Below are positions 24,970 to 33,382 of a stretch of 64,000 bases of DNA, in pieces. The DNA comes from JAOUGY01 sp963785075 (GTDB lineage Bacteria; Actinomycetota; Acidimicrobiia; Spongiisociales; ZC4RG35), in NCBI GenBank assembly GCA_963785075.1, contig CAWATW010000004.1, positions 496,001 through 560,000 on the forward strand, in the 5' to 3' direction. The notes under the pieces were generated by a model that had not been told where the DNA came from, did no database searches, and worked only from the letters and a program-made list of their open reading frames with translations. Each line of letters starts with the position of its first letter. The stretch's first letter is position 1. A program made the position numbers and the translations under genes.

Positions 24970-25640
24970 ACTTCACCAAGTGAGTCGAACAGGTTCGAAG
25001 CAGCCCATCCCAGAGCGATGAACAACAACACCACGCCGACGGCGGTGTAGATCGAACGCAAGCGATAGGACCATCGCTCCGTGGGATCCTCCATGTAGGA
25101 GGGAGCACGAGGAACCGGGGGCAAGGTGCTCGGTGCGGACGCAGGACGCGGTCGGCGTACGGTCGCCGCCCGCAGACGGTCGGCAAAGCCGATTCGCGGC
25201 GCCATGTGCCGCTCTCGGCCCTCGCGGGCCATGACTGCCGGCTCCACCACTTCGTTCTCCTCGTCCTCTTCGACCTGGCTCGAATCAAACGTCGTGGTCG
25301 TCCCAGATGGTTCCCTCGACACTGCGGTGCGCTCCGGAGCGGAATCCCTCTCTTCTCTCCTGGCGTCGGGGGCGATCGAAGACAAGGCCTGCCGCACCGT
25401 CTGGCGAGACTGGGGCACCGGCGGCTCGAGACCAGCAGCCTCGAACAGCGCCCCTTCGTCGATCCCGAGCACGGCAGCGAGCGAGGAGACAACGGCTGCG
25501 TCGGATGGTCGCGACGTACCCTTCTCCCAAGCCCTCACGGTGCCCGGGGCGCGACCGATTAGCTCGGCAACCCGGGATGCGGTGAGACCGAGCCGTTCTC
25601 GGCTCTGACGGAGCAGCCCAGCAAAATCCTGATCGGCCAC
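24942..25640 (-). CDS. XRE helix-turn-helix protein with C-terminal membrane anchor
   Basis: 232 residues. Residues 6-62 are an XRE/HTH_3 domain (LLRQSRERLGLTASRVAELIG, then VRAWEKGTSRPS). A long polar linker follows, and residues about 200-220 (IYTAVGVVLLFIALGWAAS) form one transmembrane helix near the end. The layout of an HTH joined to a membrane helix recalls the cytoskeletal protein RodZ, but the extracytoplasmic part is only about ten residues, so this is not a normal RodZ. It could be a membrane-tethered regulator or an envelope organiser. The start codon is GTG. Confidence 0.8.
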   Translation of the reverse strand: MADQDFAGLLRQSRERLGLTASRVAELIGRAPGTVRAWEKGTSRPSDAAVVSSLAAVLGIDEGALFEAAGLEPPVPQSRQTVRQALSSIAPDARREERDSAPERTAVSREPSGTTTTFDSSQVEEDEENEVVEPAVMAREGRERHMAPRIGFADRLRAATVRRPRPASAPSTLPPVPRAPSYMEDPTERWSYRLRSIYTAVGVVLLFIALGWAASNLFDSLGEVWEILTANL

Positions 25641-25736
25641 GCCCGGCAGGTTAGCTCGGTCCCCGGTATCACCCGCAGTTCACCGACGATGGTCGACCAC
25701 GATCCGAGTGAGAGGCCGAGTGCTACATTCTCCTGC

Positions 25737-25831
25737 GGAGGCGTCCGAGCGCCTGGTGGGCTCCGCGGTCTTCAAAACCGTTGGGGGGCCGAAACGCCCC
25801 CGGCGGGTTCGATTCCCGTCCGCCTCCGCCA
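25737..25831 (+). tRNA. selC: tRNA-Sec (anticodon TCA)
   Basis: 95 bases including encoded CCA. The anticodon loop CTTCAAA gives anticodon TCA, which reads UGA. The variable arm is long (GGGGGG paired with GCCCCC around CGAAAC), the T loop TTCGATT is intact, and the acceptor pairs GGAGGCG with CGCCTCC. Length and arm layout are those of selenocysteine tRNA rather than a suppressor. No selA, selB or selD lies in the window, so that machinery must be elsewhere. Confidence 0.9.
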
Positions 25832-25852
25832 ACCCCGTCATGTCGGGGAATC

Positions 25853-26183
25853 TCAGCCAGCGCCTGGACCCGGCTGTTGGGCCGTGATCTCTGGGGACCT
25901 ACCCGGCCAGAGGTCGAGGTATTGGGCCCGAAACTCGGCGGCCGACATGGTCTGCAGATCGTTCTGCATGTTCTCGACCATGACCGTCGATGCCGCAGGA
26001 GAGCCCTTCACTCGCTTGCCCGTGGCCTTCTCGACGACGGTCGGGTATGCCGCTGGGAATCATCTGGCCACCGAATGGTGCCATCACCTCGAGGACCAAG
26101 GTCCTGATCGGACCCATGCGGGCGGTCGGCTCTTCAATTATCGAAAAGACCTGAGCGGCGGGTACATCGCCTGGAACTGTCAT
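25853..26183 (-). pseudogene. small gene interrupted by a frameshift
   Basis: Two protein-like stretches lie head to tail in different frames. An ATG at 26183 opens MTVPGDVPAAQVFSIIEEPT and continues sensibly to about 26060 (MAPFGGQMI). From there another frame takes over (FPAAYPTVVEKATGKRV, later MVENMQNDLQTMSAAEFRAQ) down to a TGA at 25853-25855. Together they make about 110 residues, 16 bases after the PH-like gene on the same strand. A one-base indel, either real or a sequencing error, explains this best. The product is not recognised. Confidence 0.5.
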
Positions 26184-26199
26184 GGCAGTCCTCGTCGGA

Positions 26200-26754
26200 C
26201 TAGGAGCCGATGCCGGAGCCGTTGTCGGGCCGGGTTCCTCGGGCAGCGAGAATCTCTTGGCGGAGCTGCCAGGCCAGATGCTCGTGGTTCGCAGGCGAGC
26301 GAGCCATCAGAGCATCTATGGAGTGGCGGTCCTGCCCGTGTACCAGCTCATACCATTTTGCGGTCTGGACGGTGTTGTCGTCCGACGCGGTTGGGATGTC
26401 CGGGTACGCGGCGGGGTCACCGGCCGAGTACATCTCCCGTCGAGGATCGACAACCCGCGCACGGATATCGATCTGGTTCAAAGGGAACCTCTTGGTCCTC
26501 AGGATGTCACGGACGACCAACTCCCCGCCGTCGAGGGACACACGCAAGCCCAGCAGACGCCAGGCCACGGGAACGGCTACTCCGGCAAACACGAACGATA
26601 TCGGACCTCGCTCGATCAGCGTCCCCGCGATCGCTGCGACGAGAACCACAACGGCAACCGCCTGGAAGGCCACGGGGGGGCCAACCTCTTGGAATCTACA
26701 CCGATCTTGCGCGACGACAGATGCTCGGCCGCGATCCTCGACAGCCTGATGCAT
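26200..26754 (-). CDS. PH-domain-like membrane protein, hypothetical
   Basis: 184 residues. Two adjacent hydrophobic segments (VAFQAVAVVVLVAAIAGTLI and ISFVFAGVAVPVAWRLLGL) are followed by a soluble part beginning LRVSLDGGELVVRDILRTKR, which reads like the bacterial PH-like (bPH) proteins. About 28 polar residues precede the first helix and the real start may be downstream. Role unknown. It appears to lead an operon whose second gene (25853-26183) is frameshifted. Confidence 0.6.
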   Translation of the reverse strand: MHQAVEDRGRASVVAQDRCRFQEVGPPVAFQAVAVVVLVAAIAGTLIERGPISFVFAGVAVPVAWRLLGLRVSLDGGELVVRDILRTKRFPLNQIDIRARVVDPRREMYSAGDPAAYPDIPTASDDNTVQTAKWYELVHGQDRHSIDALMARSPANHEHLAWQLRQEILAARGTRPDNGSGIGS

Positions 26755-26891
26755 TGCGAATGAGCGGCCAGTCCCCTACCTCGAACATGGGCCACCAGAC
26801 CTGGTTGTCACAGGCCCAGTTGGTTCGGCTCCTCGACGCGCTCAGGTGGACGGCGCTCAACTCCGAAGCTCACACCCGAGCGTGTTGCGGA

Positions 26892-28112
26892 CTAGGCGTG
26901 CGCCGGGAGCATGAGCTCGAAGCACGCGCCTGCATCGGCGGCGACGCATCGCAAGTCGCCTCCCATAGCATGGGCGAGCCGGCGCGAGATCCCCAGGCCG
27001 AGGCCGGTGCCCGTGAGGTGTGAGGCTAGACCGCTCTGTGTGAAATCCTGGAAGATGATTTCGCGCTCGTGCTCGGGGACACCGGGTCCGCCGTCGCACA
27101 CCGACAGTACAAGCTCGCGACCCTGCACCCGGGACGTGATGCGAGCGACCGACCCGCCGTACTTCTCCGCGTTCGAGAGCAGATTCCTCAGAATCTGCTC
27201 CAGTCGTGCCGAGTCGGCATGTGCGACATGTTCGGGATCGATGTCGACATCGACGTCGAGTCCACGCGGCCGAAACACCTCGACGACCTGCTTGGTGCTG
27301 TGCAGGACATCGACCGGCCGAAGCTGCAGCGCCAACTGACCGGCCTCGAGACGGGCTGCTGCCAGCAGGTCGTCGACCAGATGCGTGAGATGAGCCGCTT
27401 CGGTCGATATCCGATGAGCGAACTCAACTCGGTCCTCGTCGGAGATCTCCGGTTCGGACAAGAAGTGGGCGAACCCGCCGATGCTCGTGAGCGGGGTTCG
27501 GACATCGTGACTCACGCTCCTCAGAGCCGAGGCGCGTTGTTCCGAGACCTTCGTGGCCCGCTCGAGGTCGGCGTCACGCTGCCGAGCTGCATGACGGATC
27601 GCACTGACGATCAACTCGAGATCCGTCACGATCGCTGCCATCCCGAACACTGCCATGACGATCTCGGTCCAGAGCACCCTGACCTCGGTGAGCTCCGGTG
27701 GAGGGGCGAACCGACCTGCAAGGAGCGTCCCGATCACGAGGGCGATGAAAGCAATGATCGAGCGGGCCCAACGCCTGGGCAGGATGAGATACCCGGTGAC
27801 GGCGTGGCCGGCGAACAGCAGCGTGGCGGCGAGTGGGTTGACACCAAGCGCTGCGATAACGACGCCTGTCCACGCAACATCGGCTGCCAACAGCACAGCG
27901 ACTCGCGAGGTCTGTCCGCCCCGCCCGAGCACGCTGCTGAGGGCCATCAGAACCATGCCGCCCGCGAGCCAGAACAAGCGCCCGGATGCCCAGACGAACC
28001 CGAGCGCCACGACCAGCGTCGCCCCCGCGCCGTAGCCGAACGGGCGCGTCACGAGGAAACGCCTCGAGCGCTCCGCATCGACATCGATCGGGTTCGGGGA
28101 TACTTCGATCAC
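26892..28112 (-). CDS. orphan sensor histidine kinase
   Basis: 406 residues. Five to six hydrophobic segments fill residues 25-170. The phosphoacceptor box SVSHDVRTPLTS has H202, the N box is LRNLLSNAEKYGG, and GTGLGLGISRRLAHAMGG forms the G box of the ATPase domain. It would autophosphorylate and signal to a response regulator, but none is encoded next to it. No extracytoplasmic sensing loop of any size is obvious, so sensing is likely within the membrane. Confidence 0.9.
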   Translation of the reverse strand: MIEVSPNPIDVDAERSRRFLVTRPFGYGAGATLVVALGFVWASGRLFWLAGGMVLMALSSVLGRGGQTSRVAVLLAADVAWTGVVIAALGVNPLAATLLFAGHAVTGYLILPRRWARSIIAFIALVIGTLLAGRFAPPPELTEVRVLWTEIVMAVFGMAAIVTDLELIVSAIRHAARQRDADLERATKVSEQRASALRSVSHDVRTPLTSIGGFAHFLSEPEISDEDRVEFAHRISTEAAHLTHLVDDLLAAARLEAGQLALQLRPVDVLHSTKQVVEVFRPRGLDVDVDIDPEHVAHADSARLEQILRNLLSNAEKYGGSVARITSRVQGRELVLSVCDGGPGVPEHEREIIFQDFTQSGLASHLTGTGLGLGISRRLAHAMGGDLRCVAADAGACFELMLPAHA

Positions 28113-28143
28113 ACTCGCCTTGCCCTGTCGACCCCGCCCGAGG

Positions 28144-30414
28144 TCAGGAAACGACCTTTCGCTGCGCGTCGTTCACTGCGATCGCGGTGAGGTTGACGAC
28201 GTCGCCCACCTCGGCGTCGCGTTGCAGCACGTGGACCGACCTCGCCAAACCCGACAGGATGGGACCGATGACGTCGGCGTCGCCCAGCTTGTTGAGAAGC
28301 TTGTAGGCCGCATTGCCGGCGGTCAGGGTTGGGAATACCAGCACGTTGGCGGCTCGATCCAGCGGACCATGCGGGCGACGGCTTTGGAGGAGCGGTCCCA
28401 CAACCGCAGTGTCCGCCTGCATCTCACCGTCCGCCGGGACGTCGGGATTCCGTTGCCGAAAGATCTCGACCGCCCGCCGCATACGTGCAGGTTCGTCGCC
28501 CAACGCGGACCCGAAGTCCGAGTAGCTGAGGAATGCCACCCTGGCGTTGCGGTCGAATTGTTCCCGGGCAACCTCGACAGCGGCCTCCGCTATCTCGGCG
28601 AGTTGCTCCGCACTCGGCTCGATATTCACGGCGCAATCGGTGAAGAAGTAGGGCGTGCCCTTGGCCACGACCACGTACACCGATGAGGCGATCGTCCTGT
28701 TCGCTTCGAGCTGGATGATTTGAAGGGCTGGTCGGATGGTCTCCGGATAGAAGGTCGTCAGGCCGCCGAGCAGGGCGTCGGCGTCGCCCTGCTCTACCAT
28801 CAGTGCCGCGAAGACGTTCGGATCGAACACCATCCGCTCCGCGTGCGGTTCCGACATTCCCTTCGACCGTCGCAGGTCGACGAGACGGGCGGCGTAGGTC
28901 CGACGCAGTTCGGGCTCGGTCACCGGGTCAACCACCTTGATGCCATCGAGCTCGATTCCCAGCTCCACCGCCAACTCCCTGATCACACCCGTGTCTCCGA
29001 GCAATACAGGGCTGCCGATTCCCTCATCGACCACACGTCGTGCGGCGCGCAGGATTCGCAGGTCATCGCCATGCGGATAGACGACGGTCTGGGGACGCGA
29101 CTTGGCCCGCCCAGTGAGGGCGCTGATCAAGCCATAGGACGACTGGAACCGGGACCGCAGCCGCTGGCGGTACTCCTCGATGTCGTCGAGCGGTTCGCGA
29201 GCCAAGCCTTCATCGCACGCAGCCATGGCCACCGCCGGAGCCACGGTCCAAAGCACGCGCGAGTCGAACGGCTTCGGGATCAGATACTCGGGGCCGAAGG
29301 ACAACCGATCCATGTCGTACGCCTTGAGGACGGAATCGGGCACCGGCTCGCGCGCCAGCGCGGCCAGAGCCTTCGTGGCAGCGATCTTCATCCCTTCGCT
29401 GACTCCACGTGCCCGCACGTCCAGCGCGCCGCGGAAGATGAATGGGAAGCCGAGCACGTTGTTGACCTGGTTCGGGGTGTCGCTGCGACCCGTCGCAACG
29501 ATCGCATCGGGTCTGGCGGCCTTGGCGTCGTCGTATGCGATCTCGGCATCGGGATTGGCCAGAGCGAAGATGATCGGCGCGTCGGCCATCGACCTCACCA
29601 TGTCCTGGGTGACGGTCCCGCCGATCGACACGCCCACGAAGGCGTCGGCACCCACAAGAGCATCCGCGAGCGTCCGCGCCTCCGTTTCGCGGACGAACTC
29701 GGACTTGAGACCACCGATGTCCGTTCGCCCGGAATGGATCACGCCCTTCGAGTCCAGCATCAACACGTTGTCGGGGTCCACACCCAGCGATTGGAAGAAT
29801 CTGGCTGTAGCGATCCCTGCTGCGCCCGCGCCACTGAACACGACCTTCACGTCGCCGATGTCCTTCTCGACAAGCTCGAGAGCGTTGAGGAATGCCGCGC
29901 CGCCGATGATCGCCGTTCCGTGCTGGTCATCGTGGAACACGGGGACGTCGAGCCGATCGCGCAGCGTCTGTTCGATGTGGAAGCAGTCCGGCGCCTTGAT
30001 GTCCTCGAGGTTGATCCCGCCAACCGTCGGCTCGAGCATCTCGCAGAATCGAATGATGTCTTCGGGGTCAGATGAGGCAACCTCCAGATCGAAGACGTCG
30101 ATGTCGGCGAACCGCTTGAAGAGAACGGCCTTGCCCTCCATGACCGGCTTCGACGCGGCCGGCCCGATGTTGCCGAGACCCAGCACAGCAGAACCGTTCG
30201 AGACGACCGCAACCAGGTTGCCCTTGTTCGTGTAACGAAAAACGGCTTCGGGGTCCTTCTCGATGACGCGACACGGTTCGGCGACACCAGGTGTGTAGGC
30301 CAGGCTCAGATCGTTCTGGGTGGCGGTCGGCTTGGTTGGTCGGATCTCCAGTTTCCCGGGCCGTCCGCGCTCGTGATAGTCAAGTGCTTCCGAGAAATGG
30401 GAACGATCGGTCAT
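28144..30414 (-). CDS. maeB: NADP-dependent malic enzyme with phosphotransacetylase-like domain
   Basis: 756 residues, the standard MaeB size. The malic-enzyme part (residues 1 to about 420) has YTPGVAEPC, LGLGNIGPAASKPV and the NAD(P) loop VFSGAGAAGIATARFF. The C-terminal part (about 430-756) is phosphotransacetylase-like (RAARRVVDEGIGSPVLLG, then NVLVFPTLTAGNAAYKLL) and is thought to regulate rather than catalyse. It decarboxylates malate to pyruvate, making NADPH for biosynthesis. It follows the histidine kinase by 31 bases on the same strand but may be independently transcribed. Confidence 0.93.
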   Translation of the reverse strand: MTDRSHFSEALDYHERGRPGKLEIRPTKPTATQNDLSLAYTPGVAEPCRVIEKDPEAVFRYTNKGNLVAVVSNGSAVLGLGNIGPAASKPVMEGKAVLFKRFADIDVFDLEVASSDPEDIIRFCEMLEPTVGGINLEDIKAPDCFHIEQTLRDRLDVPVFHDDQHGTAIIGGAAFLNALELVEKDIGDVKVVFSGAGAAGIATARFFQSLGVDPDNVLMLDSKGVIHSGRTDIGGLKSEFVRETEARTLADALVGADAFVGVSIGGTVTQDMVRSMADAPIIFALANPDAEIAYDDAKAARPDAIVATGRSDTPNQVNNVLGFPFIFRGALDVRARGVSEGMKIAATKALAALAREPVPDSVLKAYDMDRLSFGPEYLIPKPFDSRVLWTVAPAVAMAACDEGLAREPLDDIEEYRQRLRSRFQSSYGLISALTGRAKSRPQTVVYPHGDDLRILRAARRVVDEGIGSPVLLGDTGVIRELAVELGIELDGIKVVDPVTEPELRRTYAARLVDLRRSKGMSEPHAERMVFDPNVFAALMVEQGDADALLGGLTTFYPETIRPALQIIQLEANRTIASSVYVVVAKGTPYFFTDCAVNIEPSAEQLAEIAEAAVEVAREQFDRNARVAFLSYSDFGSALGDEPARMRRAVEIFRQRNPDVPADGEMQADTAVVGPLLQSRRPHGPLDRAANVLVFPTLTAGNAAYKLLNKLGDADVIGPILSGLARSVHVLQRDAEVGDVVNLTAIAVNDAQRKVVS

Positions 30415-30474
30415 GCGGGCAGGCTACTCGCACGGCAACCGCCGGGTGCCACCCGCAGCCAGTAGCTTGGTCGC

Positions 30475-30579
30475 GTGGACACGCGCACCGCTCTCAAGAT
30501 CGTCAGCTGGATCCTTGTGACGATCGCCGTGATCGCCGTGTACGTCGCGTTCGGCGCCTCGGTCGTGGCGCTCTTCTGA
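30475..30579 (+). CDS. possible 34-residue membrane microprotein
   Basis: A GTG at 30475 opens a 34-residue frame: MDTRTALK, then the hydrophobic helix IVSWILVTIAVIAVYVAFGA and the end SVVALF. Basic residues before a single helix fit a small inner-membrane protein. It sits between maeB (divergent) and a 97-residue gene on the same strand. Nothing identifies its role. Confidence 0.4.
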   Translation: MDTRTALKIVSWILVTIAVIAVYVAFGASVVALF

Positions 30580-30646
30580 GGTGTGACACCGTGCGCTGCT
30601 ACGGCCGGAGGCGAGTGGAGCGAAAGCTGCCAAACTCCAGCAGTAC

Positions 30647-30940
30647 ATGACGACTGACGAAGACACGGGGTTTCGGGTGCTGACCGGATGGCGCGTAGGC
30701 CATCCGCCAGACGAATCCACCACAAAATCCGGTTTGCTGGTCCCGGTCGGCACCAAAGACGGCAACGACGCCCTCACCCTCGTGGACGTCAAGACAGGCC
30801 AGCGTTTCTGGGCCGTTCCATCGGGGGCATGGCGGTTCATCTGGCCGCCGACGGGTCGCCCGGTGGTGGCGGTGCGAGAATCTCAGATCATCGCCGAGGA
30901 ACAGCTCGACCTCGCCGGCGACGAGGGCCAATATCTCTGA
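30647..30940 (+). CDS. 97-residue hypothetical protein
   Basis: The frame starts MTTDEDTGFRVLTGWRVG and ends in an acidic tail. Content is soluble and beta-rich (LTLVDVKTGQRFWAVPSGAW), with no known domain, signal peptide or helix. Codon use resembles its neighbours. A hairpin with 7-bp stem (30970-30986) follows. It precedes hflX on the same strand by 148 bases. Function unknown. Confidence 0.6.
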   Translation: MTTDEDTGFRVLTGWRVGHPPDESTTKSGLLVPVGTKDGNDALTLVDVKTGQRFWAVPSGAWRFIWPPTGRPVVAVRESQIIAEEQLDLAGDEGQYL

Positions 30941-30969
30941 CCTCCCGACCTGCCGCCGAACGATCCTCA

Positions 30970-30986
30970 CATCCCGTGACGGGATG
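30970..30986 (+). terminator. small hairpin after the 97-residue gene
   Basis: CATCCCG and CGGGATG around TGA form a perfect 7-bp stem 29 bases past the stop. There is no T run, so it is at most a weak terminator. Confidence 0.4.
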
Positions 30987-31088
30987 AGCGACGGGCATCA
31001 CGGTGTGCGGCTGCCCATACCGTGGACACCGGGTACCCTGAGCGACAATGACCCGACATCGTTGCCTGTGCGTCGATAGCGTTTCCGG

Positions 31089-32399
31089 GTGACCTACGAA
31101 CACCAGGCCCGCGGCCGTCGCCGACTCACCGCCACCGTCACCGACCTCGACGTGGTCCGCCAGAAGGCATTCCTGGTCGGTGTCGCACTTCCCGACATGG
31201 ATCTCGACGAGGCCGAACGATCGCTCGACGAACTCGCCCTCCTGACCGACACCGCCGGATCGGATCCGGTCGACATGGAGCTCGTGCGTCGCAAGACCCT
31301 CGACCCGGCCACCTTCATCGGTCGCGGCAAGAGTGAGGAATTGGCACGCCTCACGAAAGCTCTCGACATAGACGTCGTGGTGTTCGACAACGATCTCTCC
31401 CCGGCCCAGCAGAGAAACCTACAGAAGCTGTTCGAAGTGGACGTGGTCGACCGCGAAGCTCTCATCCTCGACATCTTCGCCCAGCACGCAACCTCGCGTG
31501 CGGGCGCAGTCCAGGTCGAACTCGCGCTCTACCGCTACAACCTGCCACGGCTCCGTGGAAGAGGTGGCCAGATGTCCCAGCAGGGTTTCGGCGTACTCGC
31601 ACGAGGCCCGGGTGAAACGAAGCTGGAAACCGATCGCAGGCGGATACTCGGGCGGATCGCCAGACTCGAACGGGAGCTCAAGAGCCTCCGCAAGACGAGG
31701 GCCACCCAGCGGAAAGCTCGTCGCCGCACCGAGGTTCCGCAAGTGGCGCTCGTGGGATACACCAACGCCGGCAAGTCGACGCTGCTGAACCGGCTGACCA
31801 CCGCCGATGTCCTCGCAGAGAACCGGCTGTTCTCGACGCTCGACTCGACAGTGCGGAAAGCACAGCTGCCCGACGGGAGACCCGTCCTGCTCTCGGACAC
31901 GGTGGGGTTCGTGCGGAGGCTTCCGCACCACCTCGTGGAAGCATTTCGATCGACCCTCGACGATGTCAAGGACTCGGATCTCCTGCTCCACCTGGTCGAT
32001 GGCTCCGACCAGGACCCACTCGGTCAGATCGCCGCCGTCCGCGAAGTCCTGGCGGAGATCGAGGCAGACGAGGTGCCCGAGCTGCTGGCGATCAACAAGA
32101 GCGATGCGCTCGACGCATCGGACCGTCGACGACTCGAGAACACCTTTCCCGATGCCGTCTTGATATCGGCAGCCACCGGCGCCGGCATCGACGATCTGAT
32201 GCAGCATCTGGGAGAACGTCTCGCACAGAGCACCCAGACCGTGCATCTTCTCGTTCCGTACGAACGGGGCGACGTGGTGGCCGCCGCCCATCGGCTGGGC
32301 GAGGTGGTGTCGGAGAAGCACGACGAGAGCGGAACCGTGCTCGACGTTCGACTGCCGATCAGCGACATTGCCCGCTTCGAGCCGTATCTCACGCCGTAG
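31089..32399 (+). CDS. hflX: GTPase HflX
   Basis: 436 residues from a GTG. The HflX N-terminal domain (ATFIGRGKSEEL, then VVFDNDLSPAQQRNLQ) and its linker (RGRGGQMSQQGFGVLARGPGE) precede the G domain: G1 GYTNAGKST, G3 DTVGF and G4 NKSD. HflX binds the 50S subunit and rescues stalled or heat-damaged ribosomes, splitting them with GTP. It is probably monocistronic, with an inverted repeat after it. Confidence 0.95.
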   Translation: MTYEHQARGRRRLTATVTDLDVVRQKAFLVGVALPDMDLDEAERSLDELALLTDTAGSDPVDMELVRRKTLDPATFIGRGKSEELARLTKALDIDVVVFDNDLSPAQQRNLQKLFEVDVVDREALILDIFAQHATSRAGAVQVELALYRYNLPRLRGRGGQMSQQGFGVLARGPGETKLETDRRRILGRIARLERELKSLRKTRATQRKARRRTEVPQVALVGYTNAGKSTLLNRLTTADVLAENRLFSTLDSTVRKAQLPDGRPVLLSDTVGFVRRLPHHLVEAFRSTLDDVKDSDLLLHLVDGSDQDPLGQIAAVREVLAEIEADEVPELLAINKSDALDASDRRRLENTFPDAVLISAATGAGIDDLMQHLGERLAQSTQTVHLLVPYERGDVVAAAHRLGEVVSEKHDESGTVLDVRLPISDIARFEPYLTP

Positions 32400-32440
32400 G
32401 TCGCCCGTTCACGAACGACCGGTACCAGCGGGAAAAAGCA

Positions 32441-32480
32441 GGGCGAGGGAAATCGATCGTATCCGAGATTCCCCTCGCCC
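32441..32480 (+). terminator. hairpin downstream of hflX
   Basis: 14-base arms (32441-32454 and 32467-32480) match at 13 of 14 positions around a 12-base loop, 41 bases past the hflX stop. No T run follows. The rest of 32400-32662 shows no gene; an A/T-richer stretch with CATAAT at 32615-32620 may belong to the TetR promoter. Confidence 0.55.
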
Positions 32481-32662
32481 AGATGCCCTGACCCCCAAGT
32501 CACCGTCCGGACTTCCGGTGCTCAATCAGAGCTTGGCCCTCTCGCCGAGCGACACACCCCTGGCGCACAGACGGGAAGGACCGTGTGTCATGATATCGCA
32601 TCTCACATTAGGTTCATAATGGAGTTTTCGCAGGTCGACAATCCGAGACCGGAGCCGCCGAA

Positions 32663-33382
32663 ATGTCCGACAAAGAAGATCTACACACGACACGAGATCG
32701 GTTGCTGGCGGCCGGGGTCGAGCTGATGCTCGATCGACCCGTGGGGACCGGACTTGGCCACGTGAAGGCCACGGAGGTGTCGCGTCGAGCCGGCCTGTCC
32801 CATGGCGCTTTCTATCACCACTGGGCCAGCCAGGAGGACTATCGGGCCGAATTGCTCGAACACATCATGGACCTCGGCAGACACCCTCAGGAGGCCTCGT
32901 TGTTCATCGAGCGGGTGACGGACGTCGACACCCTTGAAGCCGCAGAAGCGGTTCGTCGATCGAGCAACACCGGTTTCAGCGAGGCCGAAGTGCTGCCCTG
33001 GCGGTTGTGGGTGGCCCTCGTGGCGCGGAACGACCCTGAGATCGATCGCAGGCTGGAACAGAGATACCGAGAGATCGCCGATGCGTACAGTCCCGCCGTC
33101 GAAGAGGTCTTCGACCGGCTCGGGCTCGTCGCTCGCTCGCCGTTCGACCTGGAGCGGTTGACGACTCTGGTCGATGCGCTGTGGGAAGGTCTGGCTCTCC
33201 GGCACACGGTCGCACCCGATCTCATCGACTCTCACGCGGCAACCGACCGAAAGGGTGACACCTGGTCGCTCTATGCGCTGGGCGTGGCAGTCATCCTCTT
33301 GGGAGCGATGGAGCCGGCCGCCGGCCCGCACATCGATCTGCTCACCGCAGTCGACAACCTGGCGATCAGCGCGCGGGAGTGA
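32663..33382 (+). CDS. TetR-family transcriptional regulator
   Basis: 239 residues. Residues about 8-55 carry the TetR helix-turn-helix (LLAAGVELML, then KATEVSRRAGLSHGAFYHHW). The C-terminal ligand domain is not assignable. The last 17 bases overlap the end of ppgK, which runs the other way. Target unknown. Confidence 0.85.
   Translation: MSDKEDLHTTRDRLLAAGVELMLDRPVGTGLGHVKATEVSRRAGLSHGAFYHHWASQEDYRAELLEHIMDLGRHPQEASLFIERVTDVDTLEAAEAVRRSSNTGFSEAEVLPWRLWVALVARNDPEIDRRLEQRYREIADAYSPAVEEVFDRLGLVARSPFDLERLTTLVDALWEGLALRHTVAPDLIDSHAATDRKGDTWSLYALGVAVILLGAMEPAAGPHIDLLTAVDNLAISARE

Noticed and set aside
27069..28190. A 373-codon plus-strand frame over the histidine kinase
   Set aside because: Antisense shadow; the kinase motifs on the minus strand are complete.
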